A DNA stretch of 47,796 nt, taken from NCBI GenBank assembly GCA_016788375.1, contig JAEUSI010000007.1:1-47796 (forward strand). The letters are read 5' to 3'. The stretch comes from Ignavibacteria bacterium (GTDB lineage: Bacteria > Bacteroidota > Ignavibacteria > Tepidaquicellales > Tepidaquicellaceae). The notes below the pieces were generated by a model. The model ran no database searches. It was given only the letters and a program-made list of their open reading frames with translations, and was not told where the DNA came from. Shown here piece by piece: positions 16,599-25,737 of this stretch; position 1 is the first letter of the stretch; each line of letters starts with the position of its first letter. Position numbers and translations under genes: made by a program.

Positions 16599-18512
16599 AT
16601 GTCCCAGACCAAAATTAAATGCCCGAACTGCGGAGTTGAAATAAAGGTTGATGAAATCTTTGAGCATGAAGCAGAAGAGAAATTCAGGAATGAATATGAA
16701 AACAGGCTTGCAGAGCAGATTTCTGTTCTGAACAAGAAGAAAGAAGAAGCCGCAAGGGAAGTGCTCAGATTAAAAAGGCTAAAGGAAGATCAGGACGATA
16801 TTATCAGAAAAAAGCTTGAAGAAGAGAAGGATAAATTAAAGTCCGAAGCGTTTTTTCTTGCAAAAAAGGAAGTTGAATTTGAAATGCTGAAGATTAAACA
16901 GGAAAATGACATTAAATCGAAAGAGAATCTCCAGTTAAAAAAGAAGGAAGTCGAAATTCTCAACAAGGAAAGGCAGCTGAAGGACAAGGCGGATCAGCTT
17001 GAACTGGATGTGGAAAGGATGATGATTGAAAAGGAAAAGGAAATTCAGGATAAAACAATCCGCCGGGAACAGGAGAAGCATGATCTAAAGAAAAGGGAGT
17101 TTGAACAGCAGCTTGAAAATCAGCAGCAGATGATTGATGAATTAAAGAAGAAGGAAAATGAGCTCAGAAATTCCGAGCTTGAGCTGATTGAGAATACAAA
17201 GCAGTTAAAAATTGAAAATGAAAAGAGACTGATTGAAAAAGCGCGGGAAGCTGAAGAACTTGCAATCAGAAAAGAGAGGGAGAAAAGCGAATTACAGCAG
17301 AAGGAATTTGAAAAGCAGCTTGAAAGTCAGAAGAACAGGATTGAAGAACTTGTCAGAACGGAAAATGAATTAAAAAACAGGGAAGACGAATTAAGAAAGA
17401 AAGCTGAAGAAATCAAAGCAGAAGCAGAAAGAACAATTAAGCAGAAAGAAAAGGAATCGGAAGAAATTAAAGCCGAGGCGGAAAGGCAGATAAAACAGAA
17501 AGCGAAGGAAACCGAAGAGGAAGCCGTCAGAAGGGAGAAGGAAAAAAGCGGCTTAATGCAGAAGGAGCTTGAAAAGAAGCTTGAAAGCCAGAGAAACATG
17601 ATTGAAGAGCTGAAGAGAAAAGAAATTGAAATGATAAGCAAGGAAAGAGAATTAAAGAATAAAGCCGAGGAAGAAAAACTTGAAACGGAAAAACTATTTC
17701 TTGAAAAATCCAGGGAGATTGAGGACAGAGCCGTAAGGAAAGAACAGGAAAGAAGCGAACTTCGTCAGCGTGAATTTGAAAAAAAGCTGGAAGATCAGAA
17801 GAAACTTATAGATGAGCTGAAGAAAAAAGCCGAGCTCGGTTCGCAGCAGTTTCAGGGAGAAATACAGGAACTTGCGCTTGAAGAATTTCTGAGAGGTACA
17901 TTTCCGTTTGACACGATAAATTCGGTAAAGAAAGGCGAGCGCGGAGCGGATGCTGTTCATATTGTAAAAAACAATCTGCAGCAGGACTGCGGAATAATTA
18001 TTTATGAAAGCAAGAGAACAAAGGCATTCAGCGAAGGCTGGATTGAAAAATTAAAGGAAGATCAGAAAATTCATCAGGCGGATATAGCGGTGATAGTAAC
18101 AGAGACAATGCCTAAGGACATGGAAAGATTCGGCTTAAGGCAGGGAGTATGGATCTGCAGTTTTCAGGAAATCAAGAGCCTCTCACTTGTGCTGAGGGAA
18201 ATGCTGATAAGGACACAGTCTGTAAGAGTCATTCAGGAAAATAAGGGAGAGAAGAAGGATATGCTTTATAATTATCTGACGAGCAACGAATTTGTTCAGC
18301 AGATTGAAGCAATCGTCGAAGGATTTACCGGAATGCTGAGTGATTTGCAGAAAGAAAAGATTGCAATGGAAAGAATATGGAGCACAAGGGAAAAACAGAT
18401 AAGGAAAGTTCTGACGAATACATCTTCGATGTACGGCTCAATAAGAGGGATTTCCGGAAATGCAATCGGAAGCATAAAAGCGCTCGAACTTCCCGAAGCG
18501 GAAGAAGATTAA
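16599..18512 (+). CDS. DUF2130 coiled-coil protein with zinc ribbon and nuclease-like domain
   Basis: The 637-residue protein has three parts. Residues 1-20 form half of a zinc-ribbon-like motif (KCPNCGVEI). Residues 25-415 are a long, highly charged coiled coil. Residues about 416-637 are the DUF2130 domain, with GADAVHIV (449-456), CGIIIYESKRTKAF (464-477) and ADIAVIVTETMP. The D...ESK pattern fits a PD-(D/E)xK restriction-endonuclease-like fold related to RmuC. The coiled coil contains four copies of a roughly 36-residue segment (from 151, 220, 307, 376), spaced 69, 87 and 69. DUF2130 function is unknown; a role in DNA processing is inferred from fold only. It is first in a five-gene run. 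Confidence 0.85.
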   Translation: MSQTKIKCPNCGVEIKVDEIFEHEAEEKFRNEYENRLAEQISVLNKKKEEAAREVLRLKRLKEDQDDIIRKKLEEEKDKLKSEAFFLAKKEVEFEMLKIKQENDIKSKENLQLKKKEVEILNKERQLKDKADQLELDVERMMIEKEKEIQDKTIRREQEKHDLKKREFEQQLENQQQMIDELKKKENELRNSELELIENTKQLKIENEKRLIEKAREAEELAIRKEREKSELQQKEFEKQLESQKNRIEELVRTENELKNREDELRKKAEEIKAEAERTIKQKEKESEEIKAEAERQIKQKAKETEEEAVRREKEKSGLMQKELEKKLESQRNMIEELKRKEIEMISKERELKNKAEEEKLETEKLFLEKSREIEDRAVRKEQERSELRQREFEKKLEDQKKLIDELKKKAELGSQQFQGEIQELALEEFLRGTFPFDTINSVKKGERGADAVHIVKNNLQQDCGIIIYESKRTKAFSEGWIEKLKEDQKIHQADIAVIVTETMPKDMERFGLRQGVWICSFQEIKSLSLVLREMLIRTQSVRVIQENKGEKKDMLYNYLTSNEFVQQIEAIVEGFTGMLSDLQKEKIAMERIWSTREKQIRKVLTNTSSMYGSIRGISGNAIGSIKALELPEAEED

Positions 18513-18548
18513 AATTAAAAGTTTATAATAAATCTATCTGTAATTAAT

Positions 18549-18884
18549 ATGATGATAGCAGTGGCAGGACCGTATTCGGCGGAAACGGAAGAGGAAAGAA
18601 AATCGAATCTTGATGCTATGAATACTGCGGCAGCCGAAATATATATGAAAGGTCATATTCCCGTTATCGGAGTGAATGCGGCTTTGTTCATCACGGAAAA
18701 GCTGGAGAAAAATATCAGAAAGAAAGCAATGACGGAGATATCGCTTGCAGTTGTGGAAAAATGCGATGCACTGCTGCTGTTAAAAGAATCTCCGGGAGCG
18801 AATCTTGAGCGGGATCTTATATTATCACAAGGAAAGAAAATTTATGAAAGCACGGAAGAAATTCCGTTTGTAAGGGACATTTAG
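18549..18884 (+). CDS. DUF4406 protein (nucleoside deoxyribosyltransferase-like)
   Basis: A 111-residue single-domain protein starting MMIAVAGPYSAET. The pattern of glycine-rich start, ERKSNLDAMN, GHIPVIGVNAA and CDALLLLKESPGANLERDL fits DUF4406, which shares the fold of nucleoside 2-deoxyribosyltransferases. The usual catalytic Glu is plausibly within SPGANLERD, but activity has not been established for the family. It lies 36 bases after the DUF2130 gene and 34 bases before a nitroreductase, so it is likely co-transcribed. Confidence 0.75.
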   Translation: MMIAVAGPYSAETEEERKSNLDAMNTAAAEIYMKGHIPVIGVNAALFITEKLEKNIRKKAMTEISLAVVEKCDALLLLKESPGANLERDLILSQGKKIYESTEEIPFVRDI

Positions 18885-18918
18885 AATAAAATCAATAATT
18901 CAGAAATAATTAATTTTT

Positions 18919-19695
18919 ATGGATCTTTTCGAAGCAATAGAAAGCCGCAGGACAACAAACACCGCATTTCTGAAAAAGAAAGTTTCAAGTGAGCACATTG
19001 AATTACTCATAAAAACAGCTTCACATTCGCCAAGTCATTTCAATTCCCAGCCGTGGAGATTTATAATTATAGAAGACGATATGCTGATTAAGCGCATAGC
19101 GAAAATTGCGGGAGATTCGATGGTGCAGCTAATGGATGACGGAAGATTCTGGAAGCAGTACAGGAAATATTTCCGTTTCAGCGAAGAGGAAACTGAATCC
19201 AGCGGGGACGGCATACACATTGATCATCTTCCTTCGTATCTGAAGCCGTTCGCTAAAAGTATTTTTTCCGAAGCCGGAGGGAAAGTGATTTCAAAATTCA
19301 GAGTTTCCAGAATACTGGGTAACGATGAGGAGAAGCTTGTTGCAACATCGCCTCTGCTGTTTGTAATCCTTCTGACAAAAGAAGAATATAAAAAAGAAGA
19401 ACTTTCCGGATTTTATTCTGTGATTTCAACGGGATGCGTGATTCAGACACTATGGCTTGTAACGACGGGAATCGGAATGGGCATGCAGTTTATTTCAACA
19501 CCCGGGGAAATTCCCGAAAACTGGAAACTGATTTCTGATATGATTGAAATTCCCGGCACATATGAAATGATGGCAATATTCAGAATGGGATATACAGATC
19601 CTTCGGTTAAGAGACCTGTCATAGACTGGAAGTCTTCACAAAGAAAAAGCATTAAAGAGCTTGCATTTAAAAATGTTTTCGGAAACAGTTTGTAA
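18919..19695 (+). CDS. Nitroreductase-family flavoprotein
   Basis: A 258-residue protein with the FMN-dependent nitroreductase start IESRRTTNTAF and SHSPSHFNSQPWRFI, where the Arg/Ser/Asn residues bind FMN. Later motifs fit the family: IQTLWLVTTGIGMGMQFIS and a Gly/Pro-rich C-terminal strand (MAIFRMGYTDPSVKRP). A NAD(P)H-dependent reductase of nitro or quinone compounds is expected. The native substrate is unknown. The middle (about 75-125) is longer than in minimal nitroreductases. It is third in the five-gene plus-strand run. Confidence 0.85.
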   Translation: MDLFEAIESRRTTNTAFLKKKVSSEHIELLIKTASHSPSHFNSQPWRFIIIEDDMLIKRIAKIAGDSMVQLMDDGRFWKQYRKYFRFSEEETESSGDGIHIDHLPSYLKPFAKSIFSEAGGKVISKFRVSRILGNDEEKLVATSPLLFVILLTKEEYKKEELSGFYSVISTGCVIQTLWLVTTGIGMGMQFISTPGEIPENWKLISDMIEIPGTYEMMAIFRMGYTDPSVKRPVIDWKSSQRKSIKELAFKNVFGNSL

Positions 19696-19735
19696 ATCTT
19701 TCTTATAAAAATTTATAATACACTACTTTACCGAA

Positions 19736-20056
19736 TTGACAGATACAGGAAATGTTCTGATATACGCCTGCTTAATAATTTACGCAGTGAATTATATTAC
19801 CGGCTGGCTTCTGTATACAGGATTAATAAGGCTCGGCAGGTCAGTACATCAGATAATGTTTGCATTTCTTATTCTTAATCTCATAATTATACTGATATTT
19901 TTAAAATTACCTTTATCAGAAAAAATAATTTGTGCATTATCTTTGAGTGCAATGTTAATGCTTCCTTTCGGAAAGAAAGGAGGGTTGTATCACATAGCGC
20001 TCAGCAGTGCGGGGCTGGTTTTAATGTTATTACTAATTTTCAAAAAATATTTTTAG
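19736..20056 (+). CDS. Small four-helix membrane protein
   Basis: The likely start is TTG at 19736; no ATG is available. The 106-residue product is almost entirely hydrophobic, with about four helices (8-28, 37-56, 62-76, 83-103). I do not recognise the family. It sits between the nitroreductase (40-base gap) and a transporter-like gene (35-base gap). This suggests a membrane partner in the same transcript, but nothing shows its role. Confidence 0.65.
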   Translation: MTDTGNVLIYACLIIYAVNYITGWLLYTGLIRLGRSVHQIMFAFLILNLIIILIFLKLPLSEKIICALSLSAMLMLPFGKKGGLYHIALSSAGLVLMLLLIFKKYF

Positions 20057-20091
20057 AATTTGAATCGAAAAATAACCGGAAATAAAAGCTG

Positions 20092-21177
20092 ATGTGGAAA
20101 ACTGAAGAAGGCAGCACAGGAAGACTAATACAGCTTTGTATCGGATACTTTGTTTTTTATGTGATTACGGGAATAAGCGTAAAATATTTTCTCGGGAGTT
20201 CGGAACAGGGTTTTCCGGGAATGAACGATCTTGAATATCTGGTTTACAGCACAATCGGCGGAAATGTATTTGCACTGTCCGTTGTACTCATACTGAAATG
20301 GTACAAGATACAGTCCAATAACTACGTTAAAATTTTCGGGATTAATCTGCCGTCTGAACTTATCTATATAATTCCTTCCGGAATCTGCACTGCTGTTGTA
20401 ATTCCTACTACAACTCTCATGTATTCGCTTCCGATATCCGTAATGGTAGCAATGGTAATGATGAGAGGCAGCATAATAATAATCAGCAGGCTGATAGACG
20501 CTATTCAGATAAAGCAGGGAATACTGAAGAAGCATGTTTACAGGGAAGAGAATATAGCTGTTGCGTTTGCTTTGACAGCGGTAGCTATAAATTTATTCTG
20601 GAATAAAAACGGAGGGTTTGATTTTATTTACAATTCCGCCGCAGTGATTATATTATCCTGTTACATCACCGCTTATTTCATAAGAATTTACATAATGAAT
20701 TATTACAAAAACACCCGGGGAAAAAATATTAAACAGGATAACAAGGGATTTTTTGCTCTCGAGCAGATATCCGCAACTCTTACAATGCTTGCAGCAGGAA
20801 TTATAATTTATTATTCAACTGAAATATTCGGTTCACACTATAAACAGGTTGCAGTATTCAGGGATACTTTTGACAATCCCGGAGCAATGTGGGGCTGGGC
20901 TGTAATAGCTGGCACTGCATTCGGTATTGTTGCTTTTTTCTCCGTTTTTATATTCATGTTCAAGGGAAGAACTGCTACATTCGCAGGACTTGTAAACAGA
21001 CTTACTTCATTAATTGCAGGAACAGCCGCGACACTTATATTTTACTTTTTTTTCGGAGGGAAATTTCCAGCTACAGAAGACTGGATTTCGCTGATTTTCA
21101 TATTAATAGCGGTTGCATATATTTCCAGGGCAGAAAAGAAGCGTACAGCCGAACTAATAGCTTTAAAGGAAATCTGA
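20092..21177 (+). CDS. Polytopic membrane protein, DMT/EamA-like transporter
   Basis: The 361-residue protein has about ten hydrophobic helices. The C-terminal pair (FAGLVNRLTSLIAGTAATLIF and WISLIFILIAVAYIS, then RAEKK) resembles the end of drug/metabolite-transporter proteins, and the internal MMRGSIIIISRLID matches a DMT helix. A loop of about 40 residues (from about 205) is hydrophilic. The substrate is unknown. It is the last gene of the run; its stop is three bases before a strong terminator. Confidence 0.65.
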   Translation: MWKTEEGSTGRLIQLCIGYFVFYVITGISVKYFLGSSEQGFPGMNDLEYLVYSTIGGNVFALSVVLILKWYKIQSNNYVKIFGINLPSELIYIIPSGICTAVVIPTTTLMYSLPISVMVAMVMMRGSIIIISRLIDAIQIKQGILKKHVYREENIAVAFALTAVAINLFWNKNGGFDFIYNSAAVIILSCYITAYFIRIYIMNYYKNTRGKNIKQDNKGFFALEQISATLTMLAAGIIIYYSTEIFGSHYKQVAVFRDTFDNPGAMWGWAVIAGTAFGIVAFFSVFIFMFKGRTATFAGLVNRLTSLIAGTAATLIFYFFFGGKFPATEDWISLIFILIAVAYISRAEKKRTAELIALKEI

Positions 21178-21179
21178 AA

Positions 21180-21210
21180 CAGCAGAACTTCTTCTGCTGA
21201 TTTTATTTTG
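21180..21210 (+). terminator. Intrinsic terminator after the DMT-like gene
   Basis: CAGCAGAA (21180-21187), a CTTC tetraloop and TTCTGCTG (21192-21199) form a perfect 8-bp stem, followed by ATTTTATTTTG. It lies two bases past the stop codon and separates the five-gene plus-strand run from convergent marC. Confidence 0.8.
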
Positions 21211-21835
21211 ACAAAGAAGGGATCATCTGCTGAAGCCCTGAAAAGACGAGCTGAACTGCAATAGCTGCAATTAACAAACCTGTAACTTTAGTCATTACTT
21301 TTATTCCCGTCGGTTTCAACACTGTTTCAAGTCTTGAGGCGGCATTAAGGGAAATAAACGCTGCAATACTGACAAGCAGGACAATTCCGGTAAGAATAAT
21401 ATCTCCTTCTATACCGCTGCTTTTGCTTCCGTAAAGTATAACACCGCTTATCGCGCCAGGTCCCGCCATCAGAGGAATTGCAAGAGGAACAATTGCAATA
21501 TCAGAAGGATCTTCCCTGTTGTCATCAGGAAGGCTTTTGTCGCCGGAATTTGATTTTCCGAAAATCATATCAAGAGCAATGATAAAAATAATAATACCTC
21601 CGGAAAGAGTAAAAGCCGGAATTCCGATACCGAAAGCTTCAAGAAGATACCTTCCGAGATAAAGCGAAATCAGAAGAACAATAAAAACAGCAATAGAAGT
21701 TTTTCTTGTTATCATGACTTTTTCTGATTGAGAAAGATTCGCGGTTTTTGTAAGAAAGAGGGGAATTCCTTCCATAGGATTTACGAGAACAAATATTGCA
21801 ATAAAGATCTTGATGTAATAAGCAACTTCTTCCAT
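21203..21835 (-). CDS. MarC-family inner-membrane protein
   Basis: The 210-residue form starts MEEVAYYIKIFIAIFVLVNP at ATG 21835. The frame extends to 22018, but that part is low-complexity and overlaps the divergent ppk gene. Six helices are visible. Family motifs include FVLVNPMEGIPLF in helix 1, the inverted counterpart PLAIPLMAGPGAISGVIL, and GIKVMTKVTGLLIAAIAVQLV near the end. MarC proteins were once linked to multiple antibiotic resistance, but that role is not supported; their substrate is unknown. It is divergent from ppk with a 94-base spacer. Confidence 0.85.
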   Translation of the reverse strand: MEEVAYYIKIFIAIFVLVNPMEGIPLFLTKTANLSQSEKVMITRKTSIAVFIVLLISLYLGRYLLEAFGIGIPAFTLSGGIIIFIIALDMIFGKSNSGDKSLPDDNREDPSDIAIVPLAIPLMAGPGAISGVILYGSKSSGIEGDIILTGIVLLVSIAAFISLNAASRLETVLKPTGIKVMTKVTGLLIAAIAVQLVFSGLQQMIPSLSK

Positions 21836-21929
21836 AATTATTGTTTTTCTTTCAAGATAGCATCTTTTACTCTTTAAATAAATTGAATAGAATATGAAGG
21901 ATATAAGAATTAAATTATTAACACATAAT

Positions 21930-24068
21930 ATGAATAAAAGCAAATCCGAATATTTATTAAACCGCGAGCTCAGCTGGATTGAATTTAACAGGCGTGTTCT
22001 TGAAGAATCGAAGGACAAAACTCAGCCTGTTCTCGAAAGATTAAAATTTCTTTCCATTTTCAGCACAAATCTTGATGAATTTTTCATGATCCGTGTTGCC
22101 GGACTGAAGCGTCAGGTAAAAAGCGGAGTGAACGAACTTTCCACGGACAAAATGACTGCACAGGAGCAGAGAGATAATATTTATGACAAACTAACGCCGT
22201 TGGTTGAAGAGCAGTACAGGGTTTTCAATGAGGAAATAATTCCGGAGCTTGCCGCAAACGAAATCAGATTCATTAAATACGAAGAATTAAATGACGAAGA
22301 AAGAAAAACAGTTGACGATTATTTTGAAGACGAAATATTTCCCGTTCTTACACCGCTTGCAATTGATAATGTTCATCCCTTTCCGAACCTTATAAACAGA
22401 AGTCTTGCGCTTGCGATAATACTTGATGACCCGGATACAAATGAAGTAGAAGAGAAAGTCTGCGTAATTCAGATTCCGAGCAATATATCAAGATTTTATA
22501 CGGTCGGATCAGACGGTAAAAACAGTTTTCTTCTGCTCGAGGAAATAATAAAAGCTAATGCGGAAAAGTTGTTTTCCGGGATGAGATCAATTGACTGTTT
22601 TGCATTCAGGATAACACGTAATGCCGATCTTGAACTTGAGGAAGAAGAAGCGGCGGATCTTCTGACGCTTATTGAAGAAGAAGTTAAGAAAAGAAGACTC
22701 GGTATTCTTGTCCGTCTTGAAATTGACAAAAAAATGCCGGATAAACTGCTGCATTTTCTTGTAAATATTCTCGATGCAGAGAGCAATGAAATATACAGAA
22801 TTGACGGTCCGCTTAATCTCGGTGATATGATGACTCTTTATAAAATCGACAAGCGTGAACTGAAATACGAAGGCTTTACTCCGAGAATATCATCATTTTT
22901 CAGGGAGAAGGAAGATTTTTTCAAGGAAATTTCAGAGCATGATGTGTTTCTTCATCATCCGTTTTATTCTTTTTCTTCAGTCAGTGAATTTATTGCTCAG
23001 TCGGCTGAAGATCCGAATGTTTACGCAATAAAACTGACTCTTTACAGAACAAGCGGTGATTCTCCGATTATTAAATCGCTTATTGAGGCTGCCGAAAACG
23101 GCAAACAGGTTACTGCAGTGGTCGAATTAAAAGCAAGATTTGATGAGGAGAATAATATTATCTGGGCGCGCGCGCTTGAAAATGCCGGAGTGCATGTTGT
23201 ATACGGGCTTGCCGGACTTAAGACGCACTGCAAAATTGCGCTTGTCGTCAGAAAAGAGGAAAAGGGAATGAAAAGATACATTCATCTGAGCACGGGAAAT
23301 TATAACGCAGTCACTTCAAAAATTTATACAGACTTCGGGCTTTTTACCGCAAGTCAGGATTTCTGCAAAGATGCTTCTAACCTGTTCAATTATCTGACAG
23401 GTTATTCAAAACATAACAATTACAAGAAACTGCTTGTAGCACCTCTGAATCTGAGAAGAAAGATGCTAAAAATGATTGACGAAGAAATCAAATCCCATAA
23501 GGAAAACGGCAACGGCTATATTCTGTTTAAAATCAATTCAATGGTAGACGAAGAAGTCATAATGCGTTTGTATCAGGCATCAAGAAACGGAGTAAAGATT
23601 GACCTGATTACGAGAGGCATCTGCAGGCTTAAACCGAAGGTCAAAGATCTCAGTGAAAATATAAATGTTTACAGCATCGTAGGAAGATTTCTCGAACACA
23701 GCAGGGCTTATTATTTTCACAATAACGGTCATCCGAGACTATATCTCGGAAGCGCAGATGTTATGCAGAGAAATTTTGACAGGAGAATAGAAGTTTTATT
23801 TCCGGTTGATGACAAAAGGATAAGGGACGATATTACAGAAATTTTAAAACTGTATTTAACTGACACTGAAAAAACATGGGTGATGATGAGCAACGGTTCG
23901 TACATCAGAAAATCCGAGTTTCTCATGGAAAATTCGGATCATTATGACAAAGTAAACATTCAGGAATACTTTGTGAAGAAAGTAATAAAGAAGTATGAAA
24001 AGGAATTAAAGCAGGAAATGAGAAAGAAAGTCACCCGCAACGGTGTTCATAAAAAAACAGAAGCATAA
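21930..24068 (+). CDS. ppk1: Polyphosphate kinase 1
   Basis: About 712 residues from the ATG at 21930 (MNKSKSEYLLNRELSW); an in-frame ATG at 21894 would add 12 residues. It catalyses reversible transfer of ATP gamma-phosphate to polyphosphate. Family motifs appear in order: NRELSWIEFNRRVLEES, LKFLSIFSTNLDEFFMIRV, then the phospholipase-D-like catalytic half with YIHLSTGNYN (the phosphorylated His) and GRFLEHSRAYYFHN (the second essential His). Length is normal. It is divergent from marC and 42 bases upstream of carB. A motif-complete enzyme is very likely active. Confidence 0.93.
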   Translation: MNKSKSEYLLNRELSWIEFNRRVLEESKDKTQPVLERLKFLSIFSTNLDEFFMIRVAGLKRQVKSGVNELSTDKMTAQEQRDNIYDKLTPLVEEQYRVFNEEIIPELAANEIRFIKYEELNDEERKTVDDYFEDEIFPVLTPLAIDNVHPFPNLINRSLALAIILDDPDTNEVEEKVCVIQIPSNISRFYTVGSDGKNSFLLLEEIIKANAEKLFSGMRSIDCFAFRITRNADLELEEEEAADLLTLIEEEVKKRRLGILVRLEIDKKMPDKLLHFLVNILDAESNEIYRIDGPLNLGDMMTLYKIDKRELKYEGFTPRISSFFREKEDFFKEISEHDVFLHHPFYSFSSVSEFIAQSAEDPNVYAIKLTLYRTSGDSPIIKSLIEAAENGKQVTAVVELKARFDEENNIIWARALENAGVHVVYGLAGLKTHCKIALVVRKEEKGMKRYIHLSTGNYNAVTSKIYTDFGLFTASQDFCKDASNLFNYLTGYSKHNNYKKLLVAPLNLRRKMLKMIDEEIKSHKENGNGYILFKINSMVDEEVIMRLYQASRNGVKIDLITRGICRLKPKVKDLSENINVYSIVGRFLEHSRAYYFHNNGHPRLYLGSADVMQRNFDRRIEVLFPVDDKRIRDDITEILKLYLTDTEKTWVMMSNGSYIRKSEFLMENSDHYDKVNIQEYFVKKVIKKYEKELKQEMRKKVTRNGVHKKTEA

Positions 24069-24110
24069 AACTCATTCTGAATTAATATTCAAATCACACC
24101 TTAACAGCTA

Positions 24111-25601
24111 ATGCCAAAAAGAACAGATCTTAAGACAATTCTAATTATCGGAAGCGGTCCGATTGTTATCGGTCAGGCATGTGAATTTGACTATTCGGGT
24201 ACGCAGGCTGTTAAAGCGTTAAAAGAAGAAGGCTACAGAGTAGTTCTGATTAATTCAAATCCTGCAACTATCATGACTGATCCTGAAATCGCAGATGCAA
24301 CCTATATTGAACCGATTACAAGTTACTTTATCGAAAAAATAATCATAAAGGAAAAACCCGATGCGATACTTCCGACTATGGGAGGACAGACTGCGCTGAA
24401 TGCCGCTATGGATTTACACACGAAGGGAATACTGAAGAAGTACCAAGTCGAACTTATCGGAGCAAAAGTAGAAGCAATCAGAAAAGCGGAATCACGCGAA
24501 GAATTTCACGACGCGATGAAGAAGATAGGACTAGAGGTTGCTAAGGGTATCTTTGTAAAAAATTTCAATGAAGCAAAGGAGTTTGCGGAATCAACGGGAT
24601 TCCCTGTAATAATCAGACCTTCATTTACACTCGGAGGCACAGGAGGCGGAATTGCATACAACATAGAGGAATTTGAACAGATGGTGAACAGGGGACTTGA
24701 AGCATCTCCGATAAACGAAGTGCTTATAGAAGAATCTCTCATCGGCTGGAAAGAATTTGAGCTTGAAGTAATGAGAGACAAAAACGATAATTTTGTGGTA
24801 ATCTGTTCGATAGAAAATTTTGATCCTATGGGAGTTCATACGGGAGATTCAATAACGGTAGCTCCTTCTCAGACGCTGAGTGACAGGCAGTATCAGATTC
24901 TCCGTGACGCAGCGAAGAAAGTAATTTCGGAGATCGGGGTTGAAACCGGCGGATCAAATATTCAGTTTGCCGTAAATCCCGATACCGGAAGAGTAATTGT
25001 AATAGAAATGAATCCCCGTGTTTCAAGAAGTTCTGCGCTTGCATCAAAGGCAACCGGATTTCCGATTGCAAAAATCGCCGCAAAGCTTGCAGTCGGTTAT
25101 ACGCTGGATGAAATTCCGAATGACATAACGAAAACAACACCTTCATGCTTTGAACCGGTTATAGATTATATCGTAGTTAAAATACCGCGCTGGGATTTTG
25201 ACAAATTCCGTTCTTCAAATCCGGAAAGCGACGTACTGGGAATTCAGATGAAATCAGTCGGAGAGGCCATGTCTTTCGGAAGAAATTTCAAGGAAGCATT
25301 GCAGAAAGCGCTTCGCTCGCTTGAAAACGGCAGGGCAGGTCTCGGTTCTGACGGAAAGGATGTTTACGGATACAAAGCGATTTTAAAAATGAATGATGAA
25401 GAAAAATCGAATCTCAGGTTGAAAATTCTGAACAAACTCAAGACTCCCAGAAGCGATAATATCTTTTACATTCGTTATGCACTGCTCCTCGGAGCTGCGA
25501 TAAATGAGATACATGATTCAACGAAGATTGATAAATGGTTTCTGAATCAGATGCTGGAAATTATTGAAATGGAGAGAGAGCTGCATGAGTATGAATTATA
25601 G
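24111..25601 (+). CDS. carB: Carbamoyl-phosphate synthase large chain, N-terminal half only
   Basis: The 496-residue product matches only the first half of CarB (usually about 1,070 residues). It has the start [20 protein letters not shown], a complete first ATP-grasp domain ([46 protein letters not shown]) and the beginning of the oligomerisation domain, then stops at ...[11 protein letters not shown], corresponding to about residue 497 of the E. coli protein. The bases after the TAG encode nothing like CarB in any frame. This half makes carboxyphosphate and carbamate; the missing half phosphorylates carbamate. Either the subunit is naturally split, as in Aquifex and some methanogens, with the partner elsewhere, or the gene is truncated. 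Confidence 0.9.
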   Translation: MPKRTDLKTILIIGSGPIVIGQACEFDYSGTQAVKALKEEGYRVVLINSNPATIMTDPEIADATYIEPITSYFIEKIIIKEKPDAILPTMGGQTALNAAMDLHTKGILKKYQVELIGAKVEAIRKAESREEFHDAMKKIGLEVAKGIFVKNFNEAKEFAESTGFPVIIRPSFTLGGTGGGIAYNIEEFEQMVNRGLEASPINEVLIEESLIGWKEFELEVMRDKNDNFVVICSIENFDPMGVHTGDSITVAPSQTLSDRQYQILRDAAKKVISEIGVETGGSNIQFAVNPDTGRVIVIEMNPRVSRSSALASKATGFPIAKIAAKLAVGYTLDEIPNDITKTTPSCFEPVIDYIVVKIPRWDFDKFRSSNPESDVLGIQMKSVGEAMSFGRNFKEALQKALRSLENGRAGLGSDGKDVYGYKAILKMNDEEKSNLRLKILNKLKTPRSDNIFYIRYALLLGAAINEIHDSTKIDKWFLNQMLEIIEMERELHEYEL

Positions 25602-25737
25602 GATTTTCAATAAAACAGGTTTTGTAAGTCGGTAAACAAGTTCCGCTTAGTTTGATTCTCTTTAAATTTTAACAGCAGGATTTTTGCAAAAATTATTTCC
25701 TGAAATCAGCTGCGTCACTATTCACAGATTTGCAATA

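Noticed and set aside
21836-22018. N-terminal extension of MarC by 61 residues
   Set aside because: The extension is low-complexity, overlaps the divergent ppk start, and the family begins at the MEEVAYYIKI segment.
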